Part shown: one piece after another, positions 1 to 8,095 of the stretch
How the letters are laid out: every line of letters begins with the position of its first letter
How positions within the stretch are numbered: position 1 is the stretch's first letter
Source of the DNA: Planctomycetales bacterium
Lineage (GTDB): Bacteria > Planctomycetota > Planctomycetia > Pirellulales > Thermoguttaceae
Assembly: GCA_007119795.1 (NCBI GenBank)
Contig: SKOZ01000078.1
Span: 1 to 33,681, forward strand
Direction: 5' to 3'
Length of the DNA stretch: 33,681 nt
The notes under the pieces: model-generated
The model's database searches: none
Told to the model about the DNA's origin: nothing
The model's input: the letters and a program-made list of their open reading frames with translations, nothing else
Program-made: the position numbers and the translations under genes

Positions 1-1134
1 GACGAGGCGCCCGTCGTCGAGCCGCTCGGTGAGACTGTAGCCGCGTCGGAGCACGGCCAGGGGGCTGAGCGATTCGAGCTGGGCAGAGAGCGAGTCGCTG
101 CGGCGGCGGGCTGTCTCCAGCCGGCGGCGAATGCCGCGATCGCCGCGGAGCGAGATCTCGTCCAGGCGGCGCGCCAGGTCGGTCAGTCGGCGGAAGGGGC
201 GGCGGAACACCCCGTGGGCCGCCACCCGATCGAGCTGCGCCCGCGCCAGGGCCGCGCGGCGATGCAGCGCGGCCCCCAGCCTTCGCTGCTGCTGCTTCAG
301 GCCGGCGAGCAGCTCTTCGGCGGCCGGGGCGAGACGCTCGGCCGCCTCGCTGGGGGTTGCCGCACGCACGTCGGCTGCCAAATCGGTCAGCGTCACGTCG
401 ATTTCGTGCCCCACGGCGGAGACGACCGGCACCCGCGAGGCGGCGATCGCCCGCACCACCCGTTCCTCGTTGAAGGCCCAGAGGTCTTCGAGGCTGCCGC
501 CGCCGCGCGTGACCACGAGGCAATCGACCGGCCGGGCCAGGCGGTCGACCAGCTCGATGCCACCGGCGATCTCTTCAGCGGCCCCCTCGCCCTGGACGCG
601 GGCGGGGACGATCAGTACGTCGGTCCCTTGCCAGCGGCGGCCGAGCACGGTGAGGAAGTCGCGGATGGCCGCTCCCGTGGGGCTGGTGACCACGGCGACG
701 CGCTGCACAAAGCGGGGCAGCGGCCGCTTCCGCGCCGCATCGAAGAGGCCCTCGCAACCCAGCTTTTCGCGAAGCTGCCGGAGCGCCAGCTCGAGGGCCC
801 CGAGGCCGCGGGGCTGGATCTCCTCGACGATGAGCTGGTAGCTGCCCCGCGGCGCGTAGACCTCGACCCGCCCCCGGCAGACGACCTCCAGGCCGTCGAC
901 GAGGTCGAACCGCACCCGCGCCGCCGTTCCCCGCCAGATCACTGCGCGGAGCTGGGCCCGATCGTCCTTGAGCGTGAGGTAGCAGTGGCCGGAGCGGGGG
1001 CGAGCGAAATCGCCGATCTCGCCGCCCACCCAGACGTCGAAGAACGTCTGCTCGAGGACGTCCTTGATCTGGGCGGTCAGCTCGGATACCCCAAGGACCT
1101 CGGGGGCTTCGGCCGATGGCCTTGTACGGCTCAC
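1..1134 (-). CDS. xseA: Exodeoxyribonuclease VII large subunit (3'-truncated by window edge)
   Basis: XseA is the catalytic subunit of exonuclease VII, which degrades single-stranded DNA to oligonucleotides from both ends. The 378 visible residues start at a GTG whose bases overlap the TGA of the upstream beta-helix gene (GTGA overlap), so translation is probably coupled. An N-terminal OB-fold (about residues 12-110) carries the family pattern VWVGGEIGDFARPRSGHCYL and a CYLTLKDD strand. The nuclease domain follows, with RVAVVTSPTGAAIRDFL, the active-site block VVTRGGGSLEDLWAFNEE, and VVSAVGHEIDVTLTDLAADV leading into the coiled-coil region. The last visible residues include LRRGYSLTE, the conserved C-terminal RGY strand, so only a short tail is missing (family about 400-450 aa). 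The small subunit gene xseB would be expected beyond the left edge; it is not visible. Family assignment is very secure. Confidence 0.96.
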   Translation of the reverse strand, partial: MSRTRPSAEAPEVLGVSELTAQIKDVLEQTFFDVWVGGEIGDFARPRSGHCYLTLKDDRAQLRAVIWRGTAARVRFDLVDGLEVVCRGRVEVYAPRGSYQLIVEEIQPRGLGALELALRQLREKLGCEGLFDAARKRPLPRFVQRVAVVTSPTGAAIRDFLTVLGRRWQGTDVLIVPARVQGEGAAEEIAGGIELVDRLARPVDCLVVTRGGGSLEDLWAFNEERVVRAIAASRVPVVSAVGHEIDVTLTDLAADVRAATPSEAAERLAPAAEELLAGLKQQQRRLGAALHRRAALARAQLDRVAAHGVFRRPFRRLTDLARRLDEISLRGDRGIRRRLETARRRSDSLSAQLESLSPLAVLRRGYSLTERLDDGRLV

Positions 1135-2075
1135 TCGTCCTCCTCCTCGGCCAGCAGCGACTCGACCCGGCCCCCTTCGACCCGTTCCCCGTCGAAGTAC
1201 ACCCTGCCGCCACGATCGACCCAGGCTGGAGCGGCGTCGCCCAAGAGGTCGCTGTTGGTCACGTACGTTTCCGAGAGGGGGAGGGTGAGGAGCTGGGCCT
1301 CGGCGTTGTCGTCCAACAGGCAGGCATCGAGGCGGAGCAGCGAGGCCGCGCCCACCGCCACGCCGCTGCGGCCGTTTCTCCGGGAAGTGACCCCCACCAG
1401 CCGCACGGGCTGCGCGGAGTTGTGGGCGCTGACGCCGTCGAGCTGAAAACCCTGCACCACGAGGTCGAAGATGGCGACGTGGGCCACGTGCCAGAGCGTA
1501 ATGCCCACCGTCTCCTCGGCATAGCGGAGATCGTAGTCGTAGGGGAGCCGGCCCGGCTCGGCGGCGAAGTAGATGTAGCCGCCGTGCAGGCACCAGGAGA
1601 GGGCATCGAGGGGGGGCGGCTCCGCGGGGGCGGGTTCGGCCGGGACGCGGGTGGCGGGGCGGTCGTCCAGAATGAGTTGCTGGTGACCGACCCGCGGGGG
1701 GCGGAAGCGGTAGACGTCGCCCTCGTAATGCCGCCAGGCGGCGCGGGGGACCTCGGCCGTGCCGTCGAGGACGGCGCCGTTGCCCAGGATCACCATCGGC
1801 ACCTCGGGGCTGCTGCGGAAGGCCCCAGCCACCAGCGAAAAGCTCTCCCGATAGGGGACGCCCGTGTTGGCGATCACGATGCGGTCGCCCGGCCGGGCGA
1901 GCTTCACCGCCCGGCCGATGCTTCGCACCGGCCCGGAGCCGTCGCCGGTCGCCACCGGCTGGCGGCCCAGAAAACGATCGTCGCCGGCGCGGTTGTCGAC
2001 GAAAACGTCCCGCGCCGCCGCCGCCTGACAGAAGCAGAGGACGCCCGCGATCACTAGCGGCCAAGAGGTGCGCAT
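1131..2075 (-). CDS. Secreted right-handed parallel beta-helix protein
   Basis: A 314-residue predicted secreted protein of unknown substrate. The ATG at 2075 is chosen because it places a signal peptide at the N-terminus (MRTSWPLVIAGVLCFCQAAA, cleavage near residue 20); the open frame extends upstream but without signal-peptide character. The mature protein opens with FVDNRAGDDRF and GDGSGPVRSIGRAVKLARPGD, the start typical of DUF1565/PbH1 parallel beta-helix proteins. Coil-like hydrophobic repeats follow, e.g. HVAIFDLVVQGFQLDGV, then SGVAVGAASLLRLDACLLDDN. No catalytic residues can be assigned, so polysaccharide lyase or hydrolase activity is only a possibility. The C-terminus is acidic (LLAEEEDE) and its stop overlaps the GTG start of xseA, an odd pairing of an exported protein with a DNA nuclease. 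Confidence 0.8.
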   Translation of the reverse strand: MRTSWPLVIAGVLCFCQAAAARDVFVDNRAGDDRFLGRQPVATGDGSGPVRSIGRAVKLARPGDRIVIANTGVPYRESFSLVAGAFRSSPEVPMVILGNGAVLDGTAEVPRAAWRHYEGDVYRFRPPRVGHQQLILDDRPATRVPAEPAPAEPPPLDALSWCLHGGYIYFAAEPGRLPYDYDLRYAEETVGITLWHVAHVAIFDLVVQGFQLDGVSAHNSAQPVRLVGVTSRRNGRSGVAVGAASLLRLDACLLDDNAEAQLLTLPLSETYVTNSDLLGDAAPAWVDRGGRVYFDGERVEGGRVESLLAEEEDE

Positions 2076-2555
2076 GGCTTTCGGCTCCCGTAGTTCGAAG
2101 TCGATCCGGCCGGCTTCCCCGGCCTCCGGGCGGGGCAGGAGGAAGGTCCCGGCGTCGTCCGTCGCCCACGGCGCACGCGATCGCTTGGCTGGTGCGCGGG
2201 GTGCACGGTGCATTGTAATCGCTCGACGGCCGGGCTGCGCGGCACAGCTTCCAGGGTTACTTAACGCAACTGGAAAATGGATTCGCATACGGCATCGACT
2301 TGCATATGGCGGGCGAACCCGACCCGATGATCGCCGCCCCTGGGAGACGCTGCGAGCGGATGGGCCCGCCCAACCCCGCTGCGTGGGCTGCCGCCGCCCG
2401 GGCGCAGGTAAAACAAGGGCTAGCAGCGGTGTACAGGAAGCCGAATTTCGTGTTCTCTGAGGGGATGAGCAGCAAGGAACCCATCTCGGGGCACGAGATT
2501 TCGCCCGAGGAAAGGACGCCTCCGTGCCCGCGACCGATGAGGAGCGGCTGGGCAG
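2076..2555. other. Intergenic region, no gene seen
   Basis: About 480 nt between the beta-helix gene and the HisF-like gene, both on the minus strand. It should hold the beta-helix/xseA promoter and the 3' end of the HisF-like transcript. Open frames here lack family similarity and ribosome-binding sites. I see no convincing promoter, hairpin-plus-T terminator or repeat. Confidence 0.5.
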
Positions 2556-3326
2556 CTATGCGGAGCGGCGGACCGGGAGGCCGCGCTCGGCGAGGTAGTC
2601 CTTCATCTGGGCGATGGTGAAGGTGCCGAAGTGGACGATCGAGGCCACCAGCACGGCGTCGGCGTGGCCCTCGACGATGGCCTCGTGGAGGTGCTCCAGC
2701 GTTCCCGCGCCGCCGGAGGCGATCACGGGGACGTCCACGGCATCGGCGACGGCGCGGGTCATGGGGACGTCGTAGCCGGTCTGGCGGCCGTCGGTGTCCA
2801 TGCTCGTGGGGAGGATGGCGCCCGCGCCCCGTTCCACCACCTCGCGGGCCCAGGCGACGGCGTCGCGGCCGGTGCCCTCGGTACCGCCGCGGACGACGAC
2901 CTCGAAGCCCGAGGGGAGATCGGCGGAGCGGCGGGTGTCGATGGCCACGGTGAGCCGCTCGGGGCCGAAGCGGCCGGCGATCTCGCCGACCAGCTCGGGC
3001 CGGCGCACGGCGGCGGTGTTGATGGAGACCTTGGACGCGCCGGCGTCGAAGAGGGCGGCCGCGTCCTCCGCGCTGCGGATCCCGCCGCCGACGGTGAGGG
3101 GGACGGCGATGCGGGCCACCGTCCGCCGCACGGCATCGAGCATGGTGGCGCGGTTCTCCGCCGAGGCGGTGATGTCCAGGAATACCAGTTCGTCGGCCCC
3201 CGCCTCGCTGTAGACGGCGGCGTTCTCCGCAGGGTCGCCGACGTCGCGGAGGTTGACGAAGTTGACGCCTTTGACCAGGCGGCCGTCTTTTACGTCGAGG
3301 CAGGGGATGATCCGCCGGTAGTCCAC
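2556..3326 (-). CDS. HisF-like cyclase paralog with altered HisH-interface residues
   Basis: A 256-residue (beta/alpha)8 barrel of the HisF family. Canonical HisF makes imidazole glycerol phosphate and AICAR from PRFAR and ammonia supplied by the glutaminase HisH. Both catalytic aspartates are present: D11 in [10 protein letters not shown] and D179 in TSMDTDG (D176 in Thermotoga maritima HisF). D130 in VAIDTRR, the phosphate-binding GGGI and ASGGAG loops and R5, E46 and K99 of the ammonia gate are also kept. However, the gate glutamate (E167 in T. maritima, GAGEI) is alanine here ([10 protein letters not shown]170), and the HisH-contacting D98 is serine (GASKVSIN). A second, canonical hisF lies at 13561. 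This copy may work without HisH, with free ammonia, or on another substrate. No other his gene adjoins it. Confidence 0.88.
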   Translation of the reverse strand: MDYRRIIPCLDVKDGRLVKGVNFVNLRDVGDPAENAAVYSEAGADELVFLDITASAENRATMLDAVRRTVARIAVPLTVGGGIRSAEDAAALFDAGASKVSINTAAVRRPELVGEIAGRFGPERLTVAIDTRRSADLPSGFEVVVRGGTEGTGRDAVAWAREVVERGAGAILPTSMDTDGRQTGYDVPMTRAVADAVDVPVIASGGAGTLEHLHEAIVEGHADAVLVASIVHFGTFTIAQMKDYLAERGLPVRRSA

Positions 3327-3643
3327 GGTTCGGCTCCGGAGAAGGAGGGGCGCTGGCTCGCACTCGGGAATTCCGCCGGCTGCGCAGCGGCGGGGCGCCG
3401 TGTCGCCGGCGGGCCCGGCCCGGGTGCGGAGCCGCTAAGTTAAGCTCCGCCGGCGATAGCAGCAAGGCCCCCCGCGCTGGAGTGGCCGTAAGGGCCGGAC
3501 GAGTGGCACTCTACGCCGTGAACCGTAGCTGACGCTCTCGCTTCATGGGGAGAGCGGCGGTACAAGAGAGAGCCGAGATCGGGGGAGAGACGAAGGAGAG
3601 TGCCAGGCGGCGACGCCCTGCAGCGGGTCATTTCAGCTCCGCT

Positions 3644-3740
3644 ACCCTCTCTGTGTTCTCCGTGCCCTCCTGTTCAAGCCACAACCACCTCCAATCGACG
3701 ACCCGTTCTGGACAGGAGGGCGCAGAAGGGACATAGAAGT
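3644..3740. repeat. Inverted repeat pair A (CTCCTGTTC-type arms)
   Basis: The left arm at 3644-3678 reads pyrimidine-rich and ends in CCTCCTGTTCAAG. The right arm at 3705-3740 is its imperfect reverse complement (contains GGACAGGAGGGCGCAGAAGG). By eye the arms match at roughly three quarters of positions, separated by about 25 nt. The transcript could fold into a long imperfect hairpin. Pair B nearby uses the same core. Confidence 0.55.
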
Positions 3741-3784
3741 CGAGGACCATCTTGGCAACTCATTGGCGACACGCTTCTCTCCCT

Positions 3785-3890
3785 CACTCGCTCCGTTCCC
3801 TCCGCGCCCTCCTGTTCGAGAAAGGTGGGCAAGGTGCTCGCTCCCTCGTCGTTTTTCCCTTGAACAGGAGGAAAACGGAGAAGGGGAGGG
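3785..3890. repeat. Inverted repeat pair B (CTCCTGTTC-type arms)
   Basis: The left arm at 3785-3824 contains GCGCCCTCCTGTTCGAG and the right arm at 3857-3890 contains CTTGAACAGGAGG. The right-arm core (3859-3871) is an exact 13-nt reverse complement of 3666-3678 in pair A, so the four arms belong to one repeat family. The layout left-right, left-right suggests duplication of a small palindromic element. Confidence 0.55.
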
Positions 3891-4131
3891 GTATAAGATT
3901 ACGGTCGAGAAGACCGAGCCAGAGGAAACCGACGGAAGAGAAGGCGTTCCCTCTTCCATCTTTTTCGTCCGGAAGGGCCGCCCCCTCTCCTTCTCAAGAG
4001 GGTTCACGGTGTAGCGTGGCACGGGGTTTTCGCCGGGGGGATCGGCACGGGATGCGTTTTCGAGCCTAAACGCCGATCACGGACGGGCGGATCGCCCCCG
4101 GCAGACGGCCTCCATCCCCGTTTATTTCCCG

Positions 4132-4599
4132 TCACTCCGACTCGCCGCCTTGTTGGTGGCAGGAGCCTGCCATGAGGTGGGTCGGCAGGGGGCGGCGGCC
4201 TCGATAGCCGCTCTCGACGTCGTGCCAGAAGCGGATCTCCGGTTCGCCGAACTTCCAGCACAGGTAGGCCATGCGGCCTTCGATGATCGTGGGGAAGTCC
4301 ACCAGGCCGTCCGTGGCGCTCTTGGGCTCGACCCCCAACTCGCGCAGCTCTTCGACGTACCCCTGCAGACGCCGCGAGTCCTTATCGAGCTCTTCTTCGA
4401 TCTGTTCCAGCTCCTCGCTGTAGAAGTCCCTGATCTGGGCATCGCGACCGGTGGAGAGCAACGACAGCCGCTGCCGCCGTTCGACCACCTCGCGCGCCAA
4501 GCGGACCAGATCGGAGACGATGGCGCGGACCAGCGGCAGGGTCGTGTTGGCCTCCTCGACGGTGAAGAGCTTCGGTGGCTGGGGGCGTTGATCGATCAT
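4132..4599 (-). CDS. DUF2203 family protein
   Basis: A 155-residue cytosolic protein of unknown function, matching the DUF2203 family. Its signature is the C-terminal block FPTIIEGRMAYLCWKFGEPE followed by IRFWHDVESGYRGRRPL. The N-terminal half (LFTVEEANTTLPLVRAIVSD, then a charged segment) is predicted helical and coiled-coil-like. I chose the ATG at 4599 over upstream in-frame starts because GGGAGGAAGG lies about 10 nt upstream of it and the family normally begins near the LFTVEEAN motif. It stands alone on the minus strand, diverging from rpe. A perfect TATAAT on the minus strand at 4859-4864 could be its -10, but no good -35 accompanies it and the leader would be about 260 nt. Confidence 0.85.
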   Translation of the reverse strand: MIDQRPQPPKLFTVEEANTTLPLVRAIVSDLVRLAREVVERRQRLSLLSTGRDAQIRDFYSEELEQIEEELDKDSRRLQGYVEELRELGVEPKSATDGLVDFPTIIEGRMAYLCWKFGEPEIRFWHDVESGYRGRRPLPTHLMAGSCHQQGGESE

Positions 4600-5376
4600 G
4601 TCCTCGTGCCTTCCTCCCTTGGAGCTACTCCCCTTCAGGCGGGCAACCGCCTTTCGCCGGCCCGCTGCCGCGTGCAAGACGGTCACGGCCCGCACCGCGC
4701 CCGGGTGCGAATATTTCCCATCCGCTTACGTTACGCCGCCCACTTCGTGGCAGTTCGCCGCGGGCATGATTCCCCGAGGATTCGGAAGGTGGTGGCGGGT
4801 AGCCCTCGCCCCCCCACAAACGTCCGCCGCGTTTTGCACGTACGGGCAGGTGCGTGGCATTATAGGCGATTCGGCCGGAAGGGAGCCAGGGCGAGGAATC
4901 GGAAGCATCGGCGGGCTCCGCGGCGCGCGCGTACCGGCCTGAAGCACTCCTGCAAAGCCGCTGCAGCGGTGCGGCAGCAATCGCACTCATCTTCCCGGAG
5001 GGGAGCCGCCGCGACCTCTCCATCCTCCCCGCTCTCTCCAGATTGCGAATCCTACGGCCCCTGCCACCGCGCCTCCTCATTGCTGATAATAAACCTGTCC
5101 GCCGAAGCGACCGGTATACGACACCCCCGGAGTAATGGCAGTGACGCCCCTTTCCCGCGATGTTACAATACGGGGCAGAGCGGGGACGTCTGGCAGGCCC
5201 CGATCGAGAAGGGCAGGAATGAATACGCGTCGCCCCGCAGACAAGGCGGCGCGGGTGCGCTTGTATCGCCTGCGGACGGGGTTCTGGAACGGGCTGCGGG
5301 CCCGTCTTCCGGGAGTCATCGTCGTAACGGCCCGCCGGCTAATCCGTCCTTCTTCGGTACGCTTCTACCCAATGCC
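4600..5376. other. Divergent intergenic region between DUF2203 gene and rpe
   Basis: About 780 nt. It carries a possible minus-strand -10 (TATAAT, 4859-4864) toward the DUF2203 gene and a possible plus-strand promoter toward rpe (5141-5169, listed separately). A short plus frame from ATG 5220 runs on into rpe out of frame and has no recognisable similarity. Nothing else is seen. Confidence 0.5.
5141..5169 (+). promoter_or_regulatory. Possible sigma70-type promoter upstream of rpe
   Basis: GTGACG (4/6 to the -35 consensus) at 5141-5146, a 17-nt spacer, and TACAAT (5/6) at 5164-5169. It points toward rpe with a leader of about 200 nt. Planctomycete promoters are poorly characterised, so this is tentative. 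Confidence 0.35.
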
Positions 5377-6105
5377 ATGTCGTCCGGCTCGCCCTTTGCC
5401 GATCTGGCCGCCAACGGGCCCTGGATCGCGCCTTCGTTGCTGGCGTGCGATTTCGGCCGGCTCAACGAGGAAATCGCCCGCGCTGAGGAGGCGGGGGTGC
5501 GGATACTGCATCTGGACGTCATGGACGGACGCTTCGTCCCCAACATCTCCTTCGGCTTTCCCATTCTCGATGCTGCACGCCGGGCTACGCGCCTGCCACT
5601 GGACGTCCACCTGATGATCGAGGAGCCGGACCGCTATATCGATCGTTTCTGCGACGCGGGAGCGGACGCGTTGACGATCCATATTGAATGCTCCCCCGAT
5701 CCGGGGGATATTCTTTCCCGGATCCGCCAGCGCGGTGTGGCGGCCGGCCTCTCGCTCAACCCCCCCACGCCGGTTGCAGCGCTGGAGTCGCACCTCGACG
5801 ACTGCGACCAGGTCTTGGTCATGAGCGTGATGCCCGGTTTCGGAGGACAGGAGTTTGACGCCGCGGCTTTGGGCAAGCTGCGTCGCCTGCGGGGATTGCG
5901 TCCCACTGGACTGGTCCTCTCCATCGACGGGGGGATCAACGAGGAGACCATAGGGGCAACGGCAGAAGCAGGCGCGGACCTGCTCGTGGCGGGCACGGCC
6001 TTCTTCGGTTACCCTGATTACCAGGAAAGACACGTGCGACTCGGTGAGCTGGCCCGTAACGGCAGGCAGCCGGGGAAGGAGGGGCAGGGAATGACGGCGG
6101 GATGA
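5377..6105 (+). CDS. rpe: Ribulose-phosphate 3-epimerase
   Basis: Interconverts D-ribulose 5-phosphate and D-xylulose 5-phosphate in the pentose phosphate or Calvin pathways; a cytosolic TIM barrel of 242 residues. Family motifs are complete: IAPSLLACDFGRL near residue 17, HLDVMDGRFVPNISFG near 45 (metal-binding His and catalytic Asp), LDVHLMIEEPDRYI near 75, VMSVMPGFGGQEF, and SIDGGINEET with the second catalytic Asp. The usual VDGGI reads SIDGGI and FGPPV reads FGFPI, both mild changes. The ATG at 5377 starts about 17 residues ahead of the first strand. No strong Shine-Dalgarno sequence is visible, so the start is less sure than the identity. It heads a same-strand run with the phosphatase-like gene and accD. 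Confidence 0.93.
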   Translation: MSSGSPFADLAANGPWIAPSLLACDFGRLNEEIARAEEAGVRILHLDVMDGRFVPNISFGFPILDAARRATRLPLDVHLMIEEPDRYIDRFCDAGADALTIHIECSPDPGDILSRIRQRGVAAGLSLNPPTPVAALESHLDDCDQVLVMSVMPGFGGQEFDAAALGKLRRLRGLRPTGLVLSIDGGINEETIGATAEAGADLLVAGTAFFGYPDYQERHVRLGELARNGRQPGKEGQGMTAG

Positions 6106-6406
6106 TATCTGCGGCCCGAACGATTCAAGGCAATAACAGCCATCGATCGGACCGAAACGAATAGACCGACCGCATGGGGGCGGCACGTCGCGTTGGGCCG
6201 CCGCAGCGGTGGATCGTCAGTGGGCGCAGAGGAGGCGGGCCCTGCCCGCACGATACCAGTCGAGGTGGATCGCCAATCCACTCCCGAAGATTGACAGAGC
6301 AGAGGTTGGTGCTGTCCGCGCCGCCGGGTCGGCGGGCGATCGGCGAGGGAGAGCCTTGCGGGTCTGCGGGCGTGCCCTGTTGTGGAGGGTCGAGTTCGAT
6401 CCAGCC
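6106..6406. other. Spacer between rpe and phosphatase-like gene
   Basis: About 300 nt. The downstream frame is open through part of it, but the translated stretch is Arg-rich and unlike the family N-terminus. I see no promoter, terminator or RNA gene. Confidence 0.45.
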
Positions 6407-6988
6407 ATGGCGCAATTGGTACTGATCCGTCCCGGAGCGACCAACTACGACGACGATGGCCGCATCCAGGGAGTATTGGATATTCCGCTCAACGCACACG
6501 GCCACGCTGAAGCAGCAGAGATGGCTGCCCAGCTGCGGGGCTTGGGGATCGAGGCGGTTTACTCGACCCAGTGTCTCGCCGCCCGGGAGACGGCCCGCAC
6601 CATCGCCGAGGCGCTCGGGGTGCGCCTGCGATGGCTCGACCGACTGGGCAATGTCGACCAGGGGCTCTGGCAGGGGATGCGCGTCGCGGACGTTCGCCGC
6701 AAGCAGCCGAAGGTCTATCGGTTGTGGCAGGAAGCGCCGGACAACATCTGCCCCCCAGCAGGGGAAGTGCTTGCCGAGGCCGAGCAGCGTGTGCGGGCTG
6801 CCGTCGATCGGCTCCATCGCCGCCACAAGCAAGCCACGGTGGCCCTGGTGGTTCGCGAACCGATGGCCAGCCTGGTGCGGCGTTACGTGCTGCGCAATCC
6901 GCTGGGCGATCTGTGGAAGGCCTCGGTCGAGCACGGCCGCTGGGAACTCCTCGTGGCCCAACCGGCAGTGGCGCTGCAAAGCGGCTGA
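6407..6988 (+). CDS. Histidine-phosphatase-fold protein lacking catalytic histidines (pseudoenzyme)
   Basis: A 193-residue member of the phosphoglycerate mutase/histidine phosphatase superfamily. The fold is clear: [19 protein letters not shown] followed by [10 protein letters not shown] at the N-terminus, then [20 protein letters not shown], then [15 protein letters not shown]. The catalytic centre is not intact. The nucleophile motif RHG is RPG (P9); the second histidine of the usual V-x-H-G is replaced (ALVVREPM, R150); and the acidic residue of LxExxxGxWEG is missing ([11 protein letters not shown]). Arg60 of the phosphate pocket remains. It therefore probably binds a phosphorylated ligand or a partner rather than hydrolysing a phosphoester. 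The ATG at 6407 is placed directly before the first strand. It lies 82 nt upstream of accD and is likely co-transcribed with it. Confidence 0.85.
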   Translation: MAQLVLIRPGATNYDDDGRIQGVLDIPLNAHGHAEAAEMAAQLRGLGIEAVYSTQCLAARETARTIAEALGVRLRWLDRLGNVDQGLWQGMRVADVRRKQPKVYRLWQEAPDNICPPAGEVLAEAEQRVRAAVDRLHRRHKQATVALVVREPMASLVRRYVLRNPLGDLWKASVEHGRWELLVAQPAVALQSG

Positions 6989-7070
6989 ACGGGTTCGTCG
7001 GCAATCCTCCGGGGGGGCTGCGCGCGGCCGCCGCTCCTCCCTCGCTCCCGTAATTCAGGGTATAACTTCG

Positions 7071-7922
7071 ATGGCAGCCAAGGCCCCCGATCCGAGTACC
7101 TGGCACAACATGATCAAGCGGCCCAAGCGAGGGGTGCCCGAGGGCCTCTGGAAGCGGTGCCCGGGCTGCCAGGCCACCATCTTCCGCAAGGAGGCCGAGA
7201 AGCGGTTCGGCGTCTGCCCGGAGTGCGACTACCACTGGACGGTGACCGCCCGCCAGCGGATCGAGCAGGTGCTCGACGAGGGAACCTTTGAAGCGTGGGA
7301 TGACGACCTCGAACCGGACGATCCCTTGGGGTTCGTCGACAAGGTCCCCTACCGCGAGCGTCTCGTCAAAGAGCAGGAGCGGACCGGTCTGCGCGAGGCG
7401 GCCGTCGTCGGCAGCGGCATGATCCGCGCCCGGCGGGTGGCCTTCGGCGTTACCGATTCCTCATTCATCATGGGGAGCATGGGCTCGGTGGTGGGCGAGA
7501 AGCTCACCCGTCTCGTCGAACGCGCCACGGAGCAGTCGCTGCCGCTGATCATCATCTCCGGATCGGGCGGCGGCGCCCGCATGCACGAGGGGGTCCTCTC
7601 GCTGATGCAGATGGCCAAGGTCTCCGCGGCCCTGGCGCGTTTCCACGAGGCCGGAGGGCTGTTCATCTCCGTGCTCACCAACCCCACCATGGGCGGCGTG
7701 GCCGCCAGCTTCGCCTCGCTCGGCGACCTGGTCTTCGCCGAGCCCAAGGCCTTGATCGGTTTTGCCGGGCCGCGGACGATCAGGGCCACCATCCGCATCG
7801 AGCTGCCCAAGGGCTTCCAGACCAGCGAGTTCCTCCTCGAGCACGGCTTTGTAGACCGCATCGTCCGCCGCCAGAACCTCAAGAGCGAGATCGCCAAGGC
7901 CATCGACTACTGCGGCAAGTGA
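7071..7922 (+). CDS. accD: Acetyl-CoA carboxylase carboxyltransferase subunit beta
   Basis: AccD with AccA forms the carboxyltransferase that moves CO2 from biotin carboxyl carrier protein to acetyl-CoA, giving malonyl-CoA for fatty acid synthesis. The 283-residue protein has the N-terminal four-cysteine zinc ribbon (CPGC at 30-33, CPEC at 49-52) and the crotonase-fold carboxyltransferase core. Core motifs include [54 protein letters not shown] and [18 protein letters not shown]. The ATG at 7071 gives the expected N-terminus just ahead of the zinc ribbon. Length is normal. No accA lies in the window. The preceding histidine-phosphatase-like gene is 82 nt upstream; the downstream MlaD gene is convergent. 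Confidence 0.96.
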   Translation: MAAKAPDPSTWHNMIKRPKRGVPEGLWKRCPGCQATIFRKEAEKRFGVCPECDYHWTVTARQRIEQVLDEGTFEAWDDDLEPDDPLGFVDKVPYRERLVKEQERTGLREAAVVGSGMIRARRVAFGVTDSSFIMGSMGSVVGEKLTRLVERATEQSLPLIIISGSGGGARMHEGVLSLMQMAKVSAALARFHEAGGLFISVLTNPTMGGVAASFASLGDLVFAEPKALIGFAGPRTIRATIRIELPKGFQTSEFLLEHGFVDRIVRRQNLKSEIAKAIDYCGK

Positions 7923-8095
7923 CGGGCGCCGGGGGGCGGCAGGCGGTTCCAGGGGCGGTCCAGGTCGGTGCGAGCTGCTTTCAGGACTGCCAGTTCCTCT
8001 CGCCGAATTCGGGAAGGCGCCCGCCGAGGTAGCCATGTCCGAGCGATCAGGAGCCTCCCGTGGAGCCGGCGCGGATGCCCTGCGGCTTTCGCGGC

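Larger units (their letters stand above)
3327..4131. other. Intergenic region with inverted-repeat pairs
   Basis: About 800 nt without a credible gene. The part nearest hisF holds a 7-bp inverted repeat (3426-3432 with 3444-3450, GCGGAGC/GCTCCGC). The middle holds two convergent pairs of pyrimidine/purine-rich repeats (listed separately), and 3985-4005 may hold a more decayed copy. Short frames on both strands translate to low-complexity Ser/Arg/Pro-rich peptides with no family signature. Confidence 0.6.

Noticed and set aside
4859..4864. Perfect minus-strand TATAAT as a promoter for the DUF2203 gene
   Set aside because: No acceptable -35 at 16-18 nt and a 260-nt leader; noted in the intergenic entry but not listed as a promoter.
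5220..5614. Small plus-strand frame starting at ATG 5220 upstream of rpe
   Set aside because: It continues out of frame into rpe, is Arg-rich and matches nothing recognised.
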